A stretch of 33,069 bases of DNA from contig NZ_CAKMSB010000016.1 of the NCBI RefSeq assembly GCF_928381405.1, forward strand, positions 1 through 33,069. The letters run 5' to 3'. The DNA is from Rothia nasisuis (GTDB lineage Bacteria > Actinomycetota > Actinomycetes > Actinomycetales > Micrococcaceae). Each line of letters starts with the position of its first letter. Positions within the stretch are counted from its first letter, which is position 1. Positions 17,998 to 26,360 of this stretch are shown here, in pieces. The position numbers were made by a program, and so were the translations under genes. Below the pieces are notes generated by a model. That model was not told the origin of the DNA. It did no database searches and saw only the letters and a program-made list of their open reading frames with translations.

Positions 17998-19083
17998 TTA
18001 CCCCGGTGGTTGTGAGGAACTTTCGATGAGTTGCTGGCTGAGAGCTTCGGTATTGAGAGCGCAGAGGTTGAGGATTGCTTGCAGCTGCTCTGGCACTAGG
18101 TCGTCGCCGGTGACAACGATGATAGTTTTAGGTGGCAGGTCTTTTTCCCACCGCCCGCAGGTCTGTAGCCAAACGGTTGGCCCGATTCCTTCAATCGCTA
18201 CGCGTTCATTGGGGTGATCGGTTAACCAGATGTGGCCGCGCACCCGGCAGGCTCCTTCAACGATAGAGGGCAGATGTTGAGCGAGAGCCCGGGTGTCGAT
18301 GATGGTATCGCACGTCAGGACGGCTGTAGTGAAGTTGGGCCCGTGGTGGTGACTGCATTCCTTGTCGCTTTGAGCAGCTTGTTGGACGTCCTGACTACAG
18401 GTGCCCAGCTGCCCTGGGGCAAGGCGTTGACGGACTTCTTGTACCCGATATTGGGCGCAGCTGAAAGTGGGGTTGGAGCTAGTGACGAGGTGGGCATGGG
18501 GTGCCAAGTGGCTCAGTAGGTCTTCTGCTCGTTCAACGCTTTCGGGGCTACCCGTCAGGCTGTTGTGGATACTGATGATGGTGTCAGCATGAGCCATTTC
18601 GGTCACCAGATATTCGCCGGGAGTCCTTTCATCTGAGCAGGATCCCACCAGGCCAATACTCGAGAGGCTGTGGCTAGACCAGAGATCGTCTTCTAGGTCT
18701 TGGCTAGCGATGGCCAGGGCACAGCTCTTAATGGTGAACTGTGCTGTTTTTTGGGTAAGCCCGATGACGTTGGCCAAGGACACTCCTACGGGAAGGGCAA
18801 GGATGGTCTCTTGGTCCGAAGAAAGATGGTTGGCCAGGTAGGAGAAGGTGGTGCAGCTGGTGCACTCTTGGTCGGGGTAGATATTGGTCTTGACCTGGGG
18901 ACTTCTATCAGGGTGACCTTCTGAGGCTGGCGAGAAGGTGCGGCTGGTGATTGTGACACCTGTTTCTGGGCTTGCTTCAGCGTCGAGCTGGATAATGCTT
19001 GCCTGCCGATAGCGAGCGCTGAGCATGTCGAGAGCTGCGCGGCGGGCAAGAAGGCTCAGGGATGAGATGGCGATCAGAGACAT
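17998..19083 (-). CDS. CobW/COG0523-like zinc-response protein (Mrf-like)
   Basis: A 361-residue protein with a CobW C-terminal domain: GACRVRGHIWLTDHPNERVA then IEGIGPTVWLQTCGRWEKD. An N-terminal CTSC pair followed by ILALPVGVSL matches the divergent N-terminal domain of actinobacterial COG0523 proteins; ECSHHHGP is a possible metal-binding stretch. A clear P-loop is not visible, as in mycobacterial Mrf, a zinc-starvation factor that recruits a hibernation factor to ribosomes with cysteine-free proteins. Next to the cysteine-free bL36, this role fits. The frame extends to 19119, but the extra codons lie within the palindromic operator, so I start at 19083, with TATGGT 6 nt before it. Function is inferred from family and context. 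Confidence 0.78.
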   Translation of the reverse strand: MSLIAISSLSLLARRAALDMLSARYRQASIIQLDAEASPETGVTITSRTFSPASEGHPDRSPQVKTNIYPDQECTSCTTFSYLANHLSSDQETILALPVGVSLANVIGLTQKTAQFTIKSCALAIASQDLEDDLWSSHSLSSIGLVGSCSDERTPGEYLVTEMAHADTIISIHNSLTGSPESVERAEDLLSHLAPHAHLVTSSNPTFSCAQYRVQEVRQRLAPGQLGTCSQDVQQAAQSDKECSHHHGPNFTTAVLTCDTIIDTRALAQHLPSIVEGACRVRGHIWLTDHPNERVAIEGIGPTVWLQTCGRWEKDLPPKTIIVVTGDDLVPEQLQAILNLCALNTEALSQQLIESSSQPPG

Positions 19084-19093
19084 AAGCCAACCA

Positions 19094-19116
19094 TATATGA
19101 GAATGGTTCTCATATA
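19094..19116 (-). promoter_or_regulatory. Zur-like operator upstream of the CobW-like gene
   Basis: Perfect 10-bp inverted repeat around a 3-bp centre, with core TGAGAATGGTTCTCA. Actinobacterial Zur boxes have the form TGAAAATCATTTTCA, matching here at most positions. It overlaps the predicted -10 region (TATGGT, 19090-19095), so bound repressor would block transcription. Assignment to Zur rests on the core and on the downstream zinc-related genes. Confidence 0.72.
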
Positions 19117-19133
19117 CAAATAGGGGTGAAGAA

Positions 19134-19167
19134 AGGCCCTCGCTCCGACGTCACGGAGTAAGGGCCT
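19134..19167 (-). terminator. Terminator hairpin after the first amino-acid permease gene
   Basis: Stem aggccct (19134-19140) with agggcct (19161-19167), and inner stem ctccg (19143-19147) with cggag (19154-19158). It lies 20 bp beyond the permease stop; on the minus strand it is followed by TTTCTTC, a weak U-rich tract. Confidence 0.7.
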
Positions 19168-19187
19168 CTCAGAGGAAAGGGAAGGCT

Positions 19188-20621
19188 CTACTTCTGCTGA
19201 CCAGCTGCCACGGCCTCATCCGCCTCAGCGAAGGCGTCCTCGTGCCCGATGTGCACGCGCTTGACCACACCAAAGTAAATCATGGTCAACACAAAGAAGT
19301 AGGCGATACCCATGGTTGCGGGTGCGGCGTTGCCGGTGCGGGCGAAGAGGGCAGCCCAGATAGCTAGCAACACAAAGACACCCAGGCCGGCGGTGACGCG
19401 CCCGCCCCACATGCGAAAGGCCGAGGAGTTGCCTTCTACACCCTTGAAGGCGATGTAGGCCAGCAGAATCAAAACCCAGACGGTCAGGGCGCAGACCATG
19501 GTCAGGGTCATCATCAGGCCAAAAGCCTGGCCGGGCCGGAAGGCAGCGAGCAGAATCGCCAACACAACGCCTGAGGTTGAGGCCCACATGGCCCGCACCG
19601 GAATACCGTTGCCGCTCACGCGGGCCAGAGGCGCAGGGGCCATCTTCTCGCTGGCCAGGGAGTGGAGCAGGCGGGTACCCGCGTACAGGTTGGCGTTAGC
19701 GGCAGAGAGGGCGGCAACCAGAATAATGACGTTGGCAATGGAGGCGATGGCCGGCACACCGATTTCTGAGAAGACCAGAACGAAGGGCGAAGCCTCAACA
19801 GAGCCGTCCAGCTGGGCGGCAGCCTGCCAGGGAATAATCGATACAACGATGAAGAGGGCAACCACATAGATAGTAGCCAGACGCCACATATTGGCCTTAG
19901 TGGAGGCACGGACGGAACGCACCGGGTCCTTAGCTTCAGCGGCAGAGATCGAGAGCATTTCGATGCCGCCGAAGGAGAACATAACCACAGCCAACGAGAG
20001 CCAGATGCCGTGGACGCCGGTGGGCATGAAGCCGCCGTCGTTGGTCAGGTTGGACAGGCCAGTGGCCGGGTGGCCGGGGAAGCCCACGAAGACCAGGGCC
20101 AGGCCCACAATGACGAAGAGGAGCAGGGCGATGACCTTGATGGAGGAGAGAAAGAACTCCATAGTGCCAAAGTATCTAACGGAGCGAATATTCAGCAGAA
20201 TAATCACGGCCCCAAAGAAGACGATGCCCACCCACAGGGGCAGGTTAGGCCACCAGTACTGCAGGTAGGTGGCCACCGCGACCAGTTCGATACCGGTGAT
20301 AATGGCGGTGACCGTCCAGTAGGCCCAGCGAGTAAGGTAGCCCGCGTAGGGGCCCAGGTAGCGCCCCGCTATGGAGCCAAAACCACCGCGCACCGGGTAG
20401 CGCACAGCCATTTCGCCGGTGGAGGCTGCAATGATGGCAGCCACCAGCGAACCGATGGCGTAGGAGACAATGACGGCCGGGCCCGCCAGCGCAATCGCGT
20501 CTGAGGAGCCCAGAAAAAGGCCGGTACCCAGAGCAGAGCCGAGCACAATCATGGTCATTTGGCTGTGAGTCAGGGAGCGTTGCAGGGTGTGCGTGCTCCC
20601 CTGGGTGCTGGTAGAAGCCAC
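19188..20621 (-). CDS. APC-superfamily amino acid permease, copy 1
   Basis: Imports an amino acid or amine by cation symport. The 477-residue protein has about 12 hydrophobic helices and the family N-terminus LTHSQMTMIVLGSALGTGLF with the unwound helix-1 Gly-rich motif, and SFGGIEMLSISAAEAKDPVR in helix 6. The start is probably GTG at 20621 (VASTSTQGSTHTLQRSL); the longer frame to 20837 carries a basic, non-family extension overlapping the upstream gene's end. It lies 142 bp after the second permease on the same strand and resembles it throughout, so the pair arose by duplication. The closest classes are the GABA/aromatic/basic amino-acid permeases of the AAT group; substrate not assignable. 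Confidence 0.9.
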   Translation of the reverse strand: MASTSTQGSTHTLQRSLTHSQMTMIVLGSALGTGLFLGSSDAIALAGPAVIVSYAIGSLVAAIIAASTGEMAVRYPVRGGFGSIAGRYLGPYAGYLTRWAYWTVTAIITGIELVAVATYLQYWWPNLPLWVGIVFFGAVIILLNIRSVRYFGTMEFFLSSIKVIALLLFVIVGLALVFVGFPGHPATGLSNLTNDGGFMPTGVHGIWLSLAVVMFSFGGIEMLSISAAEAKDPVRSVRASTKANMWRLATIYVVALFIVVSIIPWQAAAQLDGSVEASPFVLVFSEIGVPAIASIANVIILVAALSAANANLYAGTRLLHSLASEKMAPAPLARVSGNGIPVRAMWASTSGVVLAILLAAFRPGQAFGLMMTLTMVCALTVWVLILLAYIAFKGVEGNSSAFRMWGGRVTAGLGVFVLLAIWAALFARTGNAAPATMGIAYFFVLTMIYFGVVKRVHIGHEDAFAEADEAVAAGQQK

Positions 20622-20763
20622 AAGAAGCCTAACTGTTAGCGCGATGTGTGTTGGTTTCAGTTTAAAGGGTCGGACGCCGGGGCGCACCTTTCTGCCACAG
20701 GGCAGGGCGGAGCGGGCACCGGCGTCCTTGTCTCGTGCTGAGGGCCGAAGACCAGGCAGTAGG

Positions 20764-22224
20764 TTACTTAGCTTGAGGACGGTCGCTGACCTCAGGCAGG
20801 GAGGTGGTGACAGCACGGACCTCTTCGAAGGCATCATCTGAGGTTTGTACGTTCTTGTTGACCCCGGCGAAGTAGACCACGGTGATAATTCCGAAGAAGC
20901 CTAGCCCAACCAGAACGGAGGTGAGCATGGAGCTGCCGGAGAAGAACATAGCGATGAAGGTTGCAATCACGCCAATCAGGCCGACGGTTGCGGTGGCTGA
21001 GCCGCCAAAGACGAGGAAGGGGGAGGCGTTGCCCTCTGCCCTCTTGTAGGCGATATAGGAGAGCAGGATCATGGACCAGACCACCAGTACGCAGACGGTA
21101 ACCAAAGCCATCATGTAGCCGAAGATTCCGCCGACGCCTGAGATTGCCATAATCATGGCAACCACTGCGCCGAGGGATGAGACGGTCAGTGCCAGAGCGG
21201 GAATGCCCGAGGAGCTGGTGCGGGAGAGAACCTTGGGTGCCATGCCCTCGTGACCCAGGGCGTGGAGCAGGCGGGTGGCCGCGTAGAGAGCCGCATTGGC
21301 ACCTGAGAGAGCGGCGGTCATGAGGATGAAGTTAGTGATACCACCAATGTAGGGTATGCCCAGTTCGGTGAAGACCATGACAAAGGGGGAGCCTTCGATG
21401 TCTTTGCCCAGGGTACTGGCGGTGGTCCAGGGGATGATGGCGACCACAATGAAGAGGGAGAGCACGTAGAAGGTGGCCAGGCGCCACATCATGGCTTTGG
21501 CTGAGGAGCGCACGGAGCGCACGGGGTCTTTCGCTTCGGCCGCCGAGATGGAGATGAGCTCGATACCGCCGAAGGAGAACATGACGATGGCTAGGGCCAG
21601 CCAGATGGAGCCGAGACCATTGGGTATGAAGCCGCCGTGGGCGGTGAGGTTGGCAACCCCGGTGGCCCCCTGGCCGGGCAGTCCGAAGAAGACCAGGGCC
21701 AGGCCGAAGATGATGAAGAGGACGACCGCGCTCACCTTAATAGAGGAGAGGAAGAATTCGACGATGCCAAAAGACTTAACACTGGTCAGGTTGAGAACCA
21801 GAATGGAGACGCCGGCGATGAGCACCCAGATCCACAGGGGAACATCGGGGTACCAGTAGGCCATGTAGGCGCCAACGGCTACGACCTCGGCCCCGGCTAG
21901 GGTCACGGTGGTCATCCAGTAGGCCCAGCGAGTCAGGTAGCCAGCGTAGGGGCTGATGAATTTACCGGCGATGGTGCCAAAGCCGCCGCGCACGGGGTAA
22001 CGCACGGCCATCTCGCCTGCGCAGGCACCGATGATGGCGGCGATGAGCGAGCCAATGGCGTAGGAGACAATGACGGCTGGGCCTGCAATGGCGATGGCTG
22101 GGCCAGAGCCGAGAAAGAGACCGGTGCCTACGGCAAGGCCGAGGGCAATCATGGTGAGCTGGCCGTGTGAGAGCTGGCGGCTGAGATTGCCACCCTGCCT
22201 GGTTTTAGATGTGGATTCTGCCAC
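20764..22224 (-). CDS. APC-superfamily amino acid permease, copy 2
   Basis: Paralogue of the downstream permease, 486 residues, about 12 helices, with LSHGQLTMIALGLAVGTGLF near the N-terminus and SFGGIELISISAAEAKDPVR in helix 6. A GGGGAGG ribosome binding site about 8 nt before the GTG at 22224 (VAESTSKTRQGG) sets the start; the frame reaches 22341 but the extra residues do not resemble the family. It is first in the tandem pair and likely drives both genes. The C-terminal tail is hydrophilic and ends SLPEVSDRPQAK. Substrate unknown; differences from copy 1 in the core helices suggest a different preference, which is speculation. Confidence 0.9.
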   Translation of the reverse strand: MAESTSKTRQGGNLSRQLSHGQLTMIALGLAVGTGLFLGSGPAIAIAGPAVIVSYAIGSLIAAIIGACAGEMAVRYPVRGGFGTIAGKFISPYAGYLTRWAYWMTTVTLAGAEVVAVGAYMAYWYPDVPLWIWVLIAGVSILVLNLTSVKSFGIVEFFLSSIKVSAVVLFIIFGLALVFFGLPGQGATGVANLTAHGGFIPNGLGSIWLALAIVMFSFGGIELISISAAEAKDPVRSVRSSAKAMMWRLATFYVLSLFIVVAIIPWTTASTLGKDIEGSPFVMVFTELGIPYIGGITNFILMTAALSGANAALYAATRLLHALGHEGMAPKVLSRTSSSGIPALALTVSSLGAVVAMIMAISGVGGIFGYMMALVTVCVLVVWSMILLSYIAYKRAEGNASPFLVFGGSATATVGLIGVIATFIAMFFSGSSMLTSVLVGLGFFGIITVVYFAGVNKNVQTSDDAFEEVRAVTTSLPEVSDRPQAK

Positions 22225-22398
22225 TATCGTGCCTCCCCTTCGAGAGTATGTGGTGTATGCAATGAACCGAAAGTTTACACAGGTTTTCTCACCGAAGACC
22301 TGTCTTGTTTGCTCACCATTATGCAGTGAGAGACACATCACCCTCTTGGTGGCAGGTGCAGGACACTTGGCGTACTGTGCGAGCCGGTAAGCGGGCAG

Positions 22399-23121
22399 CT
22401 ACTGGCCTGAGCGGCTCAGCTGATAGGTGGGTTCCCTGCGCTTGAACCAGCCGATCACGGGGTAGGTAACGGGTAGGAGCAGAAATTCGACGGCGCACTT
22501 GTAGATGTAGCCAACAATCACGTAGTTGGCAAAGTCACCTGCGTTGGTAATGCCGATAATGGGGGCAGCGATGGCGCAAAAGATGAGGGTATCAGCCAGC
22601 TCCCCTACCAGGGTGGACCCCATGAGGCGCCCCCAGAGGTGGCGGCCACCGGTGGCCGCTTTGAGCTTGACCAGCACCCAGGAGTTGAGGAGCTGGCCTG
22701 CCAGGAAGCCCAAGAGCGAGCCTGCCAGAATCTGTGGGACGGGGCCGAGGACGGTCTCAAGGGCAGCTTGGCCCTCGTAGAAGTCGGCAGCCGGCAGCAT
22801 GATGAGAATCCAGAAGCTGGCTGCGGCGGCGGCCGCTGCCACGAAGCTCGTAACAATGGCGCGGCGGGCCAGCTTAAACCCGTAAATTTCACTGATGACA
22901 TCACCGAGCACGTAGGCCAGAGGGAAGAGAAAGAAGCCGCCGTCGGTGATGATCGACCCGAAGGTAACGCCCTTGGTTGCGCCGATATTAGAAAGGATAA
23001 AGACCACGCAGGTGGCTGCCAGGAGCAGGTCGTAGTAGGTACGGTTTGGTCGGGCGAAACCGGTGTCACCCAGCTCTGTTGCCGGTGCGGACGCGGGCGT
23101 ATGAGACGCGGGTGTGGGCAC
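22399..23121 (-). CDS. yhhQ: YhhQ/VUT-family queuosine precursor transporter
   Basis: Inner-membrane importer of queuosine precursors (COG1738 family). The 240-residue form has about six helices and conserved segments FILSNIGATKGVTFG, DGGFFLFPLAYVLGDVISEI and YGFKLARRAI. The frame extends to a TTG at 23214, but the GTG at 23121 is preceded by AGAGGAAAAC at ideal spacing and begins directly before the proline-rich N-terminal tail, so I use it. tgt, encoding the enzyme that inserts the base into tRNA, lies 10 kb away in the same window; no preQ0/preQ1 synthesis genes are seen between. The organism therefore probably salvages queuine or preQ1, although genes outside the window could change that. 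Confidence 0.85.
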   Translation of the reverse strand: MPTPASHTPASAPATELGDTGFARPNRTYYDLLLAATCVVFILSNIGATKGVTFGSIITDGGFFLFPLAYVLGDVISEIYGFKLARRAIVTSFVAAAAAAASFWILIMLPAADFYEGQAALETVLGPVPQILAGSLLGFLAGQLLNSWVLVKLKAATGGRHLWGRLMGSTLVGELADTLIFCAIAAPIIGITNAGDFANYVIVGYIYKCAVEFLLLPVTYPVIGWFKRREPTYQLSRSGQ

Positions 23122-23265
23122 AGTTTTCCTCTGAGTAAAGTCGTGATTTGATACGCGCCCACCTGCCACCTGGGCGCCCACCAGTCTACCGGAATTTTGC
23201 TGACGGTTCTTCAATCACTGTCACCCAGGCTAGGTTTTACTGACATTTAGGGGTAAGGTGTCATT

Positions 23266-23934
23266 ATGCCTCGAATTACAGCCGCCACCAACGCCGCCCA
23301 GCGCGAGAACACAAGACGCGCCATTCTCGACTCCTTCGGTCGCCTGCTCTATGAGCGCGGGCTACCGGGCCTGACCATGACCCACGTGGCCAAGACCGCA
23401 GGTATCGGCCGGACCGCTGTCTATAACTATTTTGCTGACATGGGTGAACTTCTCATCGCCTACGCCCTGGATGAGACGGAGCGGTTTCTAGCCGAACTGC
23501 GCTCTGCCCTAACAGATGTTGAGAACCCAATTGACCAGCTGGCAATATACGTGCGTCTACAGATTGAGGATCTTTCCCGCCGCCATATGCCCCCGGGCCC
23601 GGCCATGCGTTCGGTTCTCTCCCCTGAGGCTTTTGCCAAACTGGGGGCGCATGTGCGTGAACTACAAATGGTTCTGGCTGGCATTTTGTCGGCAGCTATT
23701 GAGCGCGGTTTTATTCCTGCCAACAACATTCAGGAACTAGCCCAGCTGGTGCACGGCTCCCTGTCATCGAGCGCAGACCGCACTGAAGGAGCCAATAGCG
23801 CTGAGGCCCGCGAGCGCCATATTGAGAGCACTATTCGTTTTATTCAGCTGGGACTGGGTGCCCGCTTTGATGAGGGCGGTCGCCCGGTTCGACTGGACGG
23901 CACTCCCGATGTGCACCTGGTGGCAGCCTCGTAG
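23266..23934 (+). CDS. TetR/AcrR-family transcriptional regulator
   Basis: A 222-residue one-component repressor. Residues about 15-60 form the DNA-binding domain: TRRAILDSFGRLLYERGLPG, then LTMTHVAKTAGIGRTAVYNY, containing the helix-turn-helix. The remaining helices form the ligand-binding and dimerisation domain, with no recognisable signature. TAAGGT (23254-23259) lies 6 nt before the ATG, predicting a leaderless message. It is divergent from the YhhQ gene 144 bp to the left, so it could regulate that gene; I see no clear palindrome in the gap to prove it. Confidence 0.88.
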   Translation: MPRITAATNAAQRENTRRAILDSFGRLLYERGLPGLTMTHVAKTAGIGRTAVYNYFADMGELLIAYALDETERFLAELRSALTDVENPIDQLAIYVRLQIEDLSRRHMPPGPAMRSVLSPEAFAKLGAHVRELQMVLAGILSAAIERGFIPANNIQELAQLVHGSLSSSADRTEGANSAEARERHIESTIRFIQLGLGARFDEGGRPVRLDGTPDVHLVAAS

Positions 23935-23945
23935 CCTAGAGCCTT

Positions 23946-24266
23946 CTAGCCCTTGAGAAGCGAGGGGGCCAGTGCGTCCAGGTCGAGTACGCGGGCGTAC
24001 AGTACGGCACGGCGCTGTAGGGCGGTACGCAGGGCGCGGTGAACTCCGTCTTCGAGGTAGAGTTCTCCCTGGTAACGCACCACGTGGGGGAAGAGGTCCC
24101 CATAGAAGGTGGAGTCCTCAGCCAGCAGGGTTTCGAGGTTGAGGTTTTTCTGCGTGGTGATAAGCCGGTCGAGGCGTACCTGTGTGGGCGCGATGGACCC
24201 CCAGGTTCGCTGGGTAAGCCCGTGATCCGGGTAGGGGCGGGTGTCGCCGACTCCTTTAAAAATCAT
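23946..24266 (-). CDS. Small conserved actinobacterial protein with a ParB-like sequence
   Basis: A 106-residue protein: IFKGVGDTRPYPDHGLTQRT at the start, then RLDRLITTQKNLNLETLLAE and a C-terminal YLEDGVHRALRTALQRRAVL. The last part resembles the DGhHR..A/G pattern of ParB/Srx-like domains. I recall homologues labelled VapB-type antitoxin by pipelines, but no toxin gene lies beside this one, so I would not use that name. TACAAT (24274-24279) lies exactly 7 nt before the ATG at 24266, so this, rather than the frame's first ATG at 24284, should be the start (leaderless). It converges with the TetR gene with an 11-bp gap. Function unknown. Confidence 0.7.
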   Translation of the reverse strand: MIFKGVGDTRPYPDHGLTQRTWGSIAPTQVRLDRLITTQKNLNLETLLAEDSTFYGDLFPHVVRYQGELYLEDGVHRALRTALQRRAVLYARVLDLDALAPSLLKG

Positions 24267-24459
24267 GGCCTCTATTGTACGCACCGCAACTGTGTGCTGG
24301 CTGAGCCGAAAGCGTCAACCTGCCCACAGCGGGCTATGTGTAGAGTTTGTGACCCTCTATTGCTTAGAGTCAGTTTGACCTTATTTGCATTGAGGGTGCT
24401 CCAGGTGTTTAATCGTGGCTAAGGCAGAGCCTCCCGGCCTGCATCAGCCCAAGGAAACC

Positions 24460-25491
24460 ATGCTCTACAAAAAACAGCTCACCGGATCCCGGGTAGGGGT
24501 CGTCATCGGTAGCTTTGCCCCCCTGCACCGCGGCCACGTTGACCAGATTCTGCGCGCCAAAAAAGAAAATGACGGCGGCACCCTGGTTATCGTGACAGGC
24601 CAGCATCAGGACGTCGGCGAGCAGGCCGGCATGGAGCACACCAAACGCTACCGCTACGTCTCAGAGCACTTTAAGAATGACCCGCTCGTCATCGTTGACT
24701 CCCTAGACACCACCCAGCTCGAATCTGATCGCAGCTGGCAGAAGGCTCTCAAAAAACTTCAGACCGCCCACGTGGCGCAGGGAACCACCCTCTCCCCTGC
24801 CCTAACAACAGACGGGGGTGCGGCGGCGTCCGCCTCTGAGATCCGCGCCAACCCCCTAGCTCACTGGGACGCTATCGCCCCACCCTTCCGCCGCTTCTTC
24901 ACCCGTAACGTCCTGGTCATGGGCGCAGCCTCGGGCGGCAAAACCACCCTGGTTGAAGACCTGGGCAAGCTCTACAACGCGCCCTACTCCTACGAATACG
25001 CGCGGGTCTATCAGGTTGAGGCCAACATACGCGATGAGGACTATGACCTCTTGGACTACCAGAATGTACTCACCGGCCAGTTCAACCTCAACCGTGAGAC
25101 CATCGATTCCCCCGGCAACCGAGGGCTCGCACTCATGGATACAGATACCATGGTCACCAAGGCCTACGCTGCGATGAGCGCAGCCGACCCTGCCAGCGCC
25201 CTGAGCGAGGCTGACTACGCCAAACTGCTACCGTTAGCCGATTCGCTGATTGCCAAGGCCCGCTGGGATTTGGTGCTCTTCATTCCCCCGGTCGGCGCAG
25301 CCGGGTACACGCACGATGGCTTCCGCTCCCAAACCAATAACTCCGACGATTACCTAGGGAGCATCTCCCGCATCATGCTGGCCGAGGTGCGCGCCGCAGG
25401 CCTCACCGGCCAACTCACCGTGCTTGACGGCAAGGGCTACGCTGAACGCTACGAACAGGCCAAGGCAGCCATCGACCGTCTACTCATCTAA
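24460..25491 (+). CDS. nadR: NadR: NMN adenylyltransferase / ribosylnicotinamide kinase
   Basis: Bifunctional enzyme that phosphorylates nicotinamide riboside to NMN and adenylates NMN to NAD. The N-terminal nucleotidyltransferase domain has [10 protein letters not shown] (residues 17-26); the C-terminal kinase domain has Walker [10 protein letters not shown] with Lys161. There is no N-terminal helix-turn-helix, unlike the E. coli NadR repressor, so it is enzymatic only. AAGGAAACC precedes the ATG at 24460, giving 343 residues; the frame extends to a GTG at 24415, which is less likely because it falls next to a -10-like TTTAAT. pnuC follows 56 bp later on the same strand: together they take up nicotinamide riboside, trap it by phosphorylation and make NAD. 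Confidence 0.93.
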   Translation: MLYKKQLTGSRVGVVIGSFAPLHRGHVDQILRAKKENDGGTLVIVTGQHQDVGEQAGMEHTKRYRYVSEHFKNDPLVIVDSLDTTQLESDRSWQKALKKLQTAHVAQGTTLSPALTTDGGAAASASEIRANPLAHWDAIAPPFRRFFTRNVLVMGAASGGKTTLVEDLGKLYNAPYSYEYARVYQVEANIRDEDYDLLDYQNVLTGQFNLNRETIDSPGNRGLALMDTDTMVTKAYAAMSAADPASALSEADYAKLLPLADSLIAKARWDLVLFIPPVGAAGYTHDGFRSQTNNSDDYLGSISRIMLAEVRAAGLTGQLTVLDGKGYAERYEQAKAAIDRLLI

Positions 25492-25547
25492 CCCGCCCAA
25501 TAACCGACTCACCCCACCGTTCACATCCACCGCACAGAAATACCGCC

Positions 25548-26360
25548 ATGACCGCACTCACCACGCCCAACCCGCTAGCTCGCGTCACCCGCGCTGTTCT
25601 CACCGACCTTTTCTCAGGCTATACGCCCTTTGAAAAAATTTTCTTCCCAGCTCTCATGCTGCTTCAGGTGATCGTCTCCCTGGTGGCTTTCGAGGGCTGG
25701 ATGAGCTTTATTGTGGCCCTCTGCGGCATGGCCTGCGTGATTCTGGTGGGCAAGGGCCGCCTCTCCAACTACTTCTTCGGCGTCATACAGAACGTGTTCT
25801 ATCTGGTGCTCTCGCTCCAGGCTTTCTTCATCGGCGAGGTCACTATCTCGGTCTTCTACGTGCTCACCCAGTTCTGGGGCCTCTACACCTGGCGCAAGAA
25901 CATGCAGCTCAGCCGCACCCGCTCCGGCGCTGCCAGCGCAACCCTACCAGCACCCGGCAGGCAGGGCGTCACCGCCGCGCTTGATGCCGAAGTTGCGGGG
26001 CAACCGGTGGACGTGCAGACCCGACGCCTGACGCCCACCTGGATTGTTTTTTGCCTGGTTCTGCTGGCTGCCGCCTCCTGGGGCTACGGAGCCCTGCTAC
26101 AGGGCTGGGGTTCTAACCAGCCCTATGTTGATGCGTTTACAACCGTGATTGCGCTGATTGCGCAGGTACTCATGGTCTACCGCTTCCGTGAACAGTGGGT
26201 TGGCTGGCTGGTACTCAACGCCGTGCAAATCTACCTCTGGTCAACCGTAGAGGGCCTCGGTAACACGGCAATGATGGCCATGTACCTGGGCTTTATCGCC
26301 AACTCCGCCTACGGCTGGTACAACTGGACCAGACTCTCCCGAACCGGGGTAGCTAGTTGA
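25548..26360 (+). CDS. pnuC: PnuC-type nicotinamide riboside transporter
   Basis: Membrane facilitator for nicotinamide riboside. The 270-residue protein has about seven hydrophobic helices, with LSNYFFGVIQNVFYLVLSLQ and LTQFWGLYTWRKNMQ typical of PnuC, and later WVGWLVLNAVQIYLWS. An Ala/Pro/Gly-rich linker (about residues 123-150) sits between helices and is longer than usual. It lies 56 bp after nadR, whose kinase activity would trap the substrate in the cell. The stop overlaps the stop of the convergent DUF1501 gene by 8 bp, leaving no room for a terminator between them. Confidence 0.92.
   Translation: MTALTTPNPLARVTRAVLTDLFSGYTPFEKIFFPALMLLQVIVSLVAFEGWMSFIVALCGMACVILVGKGRLSNYFFGVIQNVFYLVLSLQAFFIGEVTISVFYVLTQFWGLYTWRKNMQLSRTRSGAASATLPAPGRQGVTAALDAEVAGQPVDVQTRRLTPTWIVFCLVLLAAASWGYGALLQGWGSNQPYVDAFTTVIALIAQVLMVYRFREQWVGWLVLNAVQIYLWSTVEGLGNTAMMAMYLGFIANSAYGWYNWTRLSRTGVAS

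Noticed and set aside
23946-24266. VapBC-type toxin-antitoxin module
   Set aside because: No PIN-domain or other toxin gene adjacent; neighbours are a TetR regulator and nadR.
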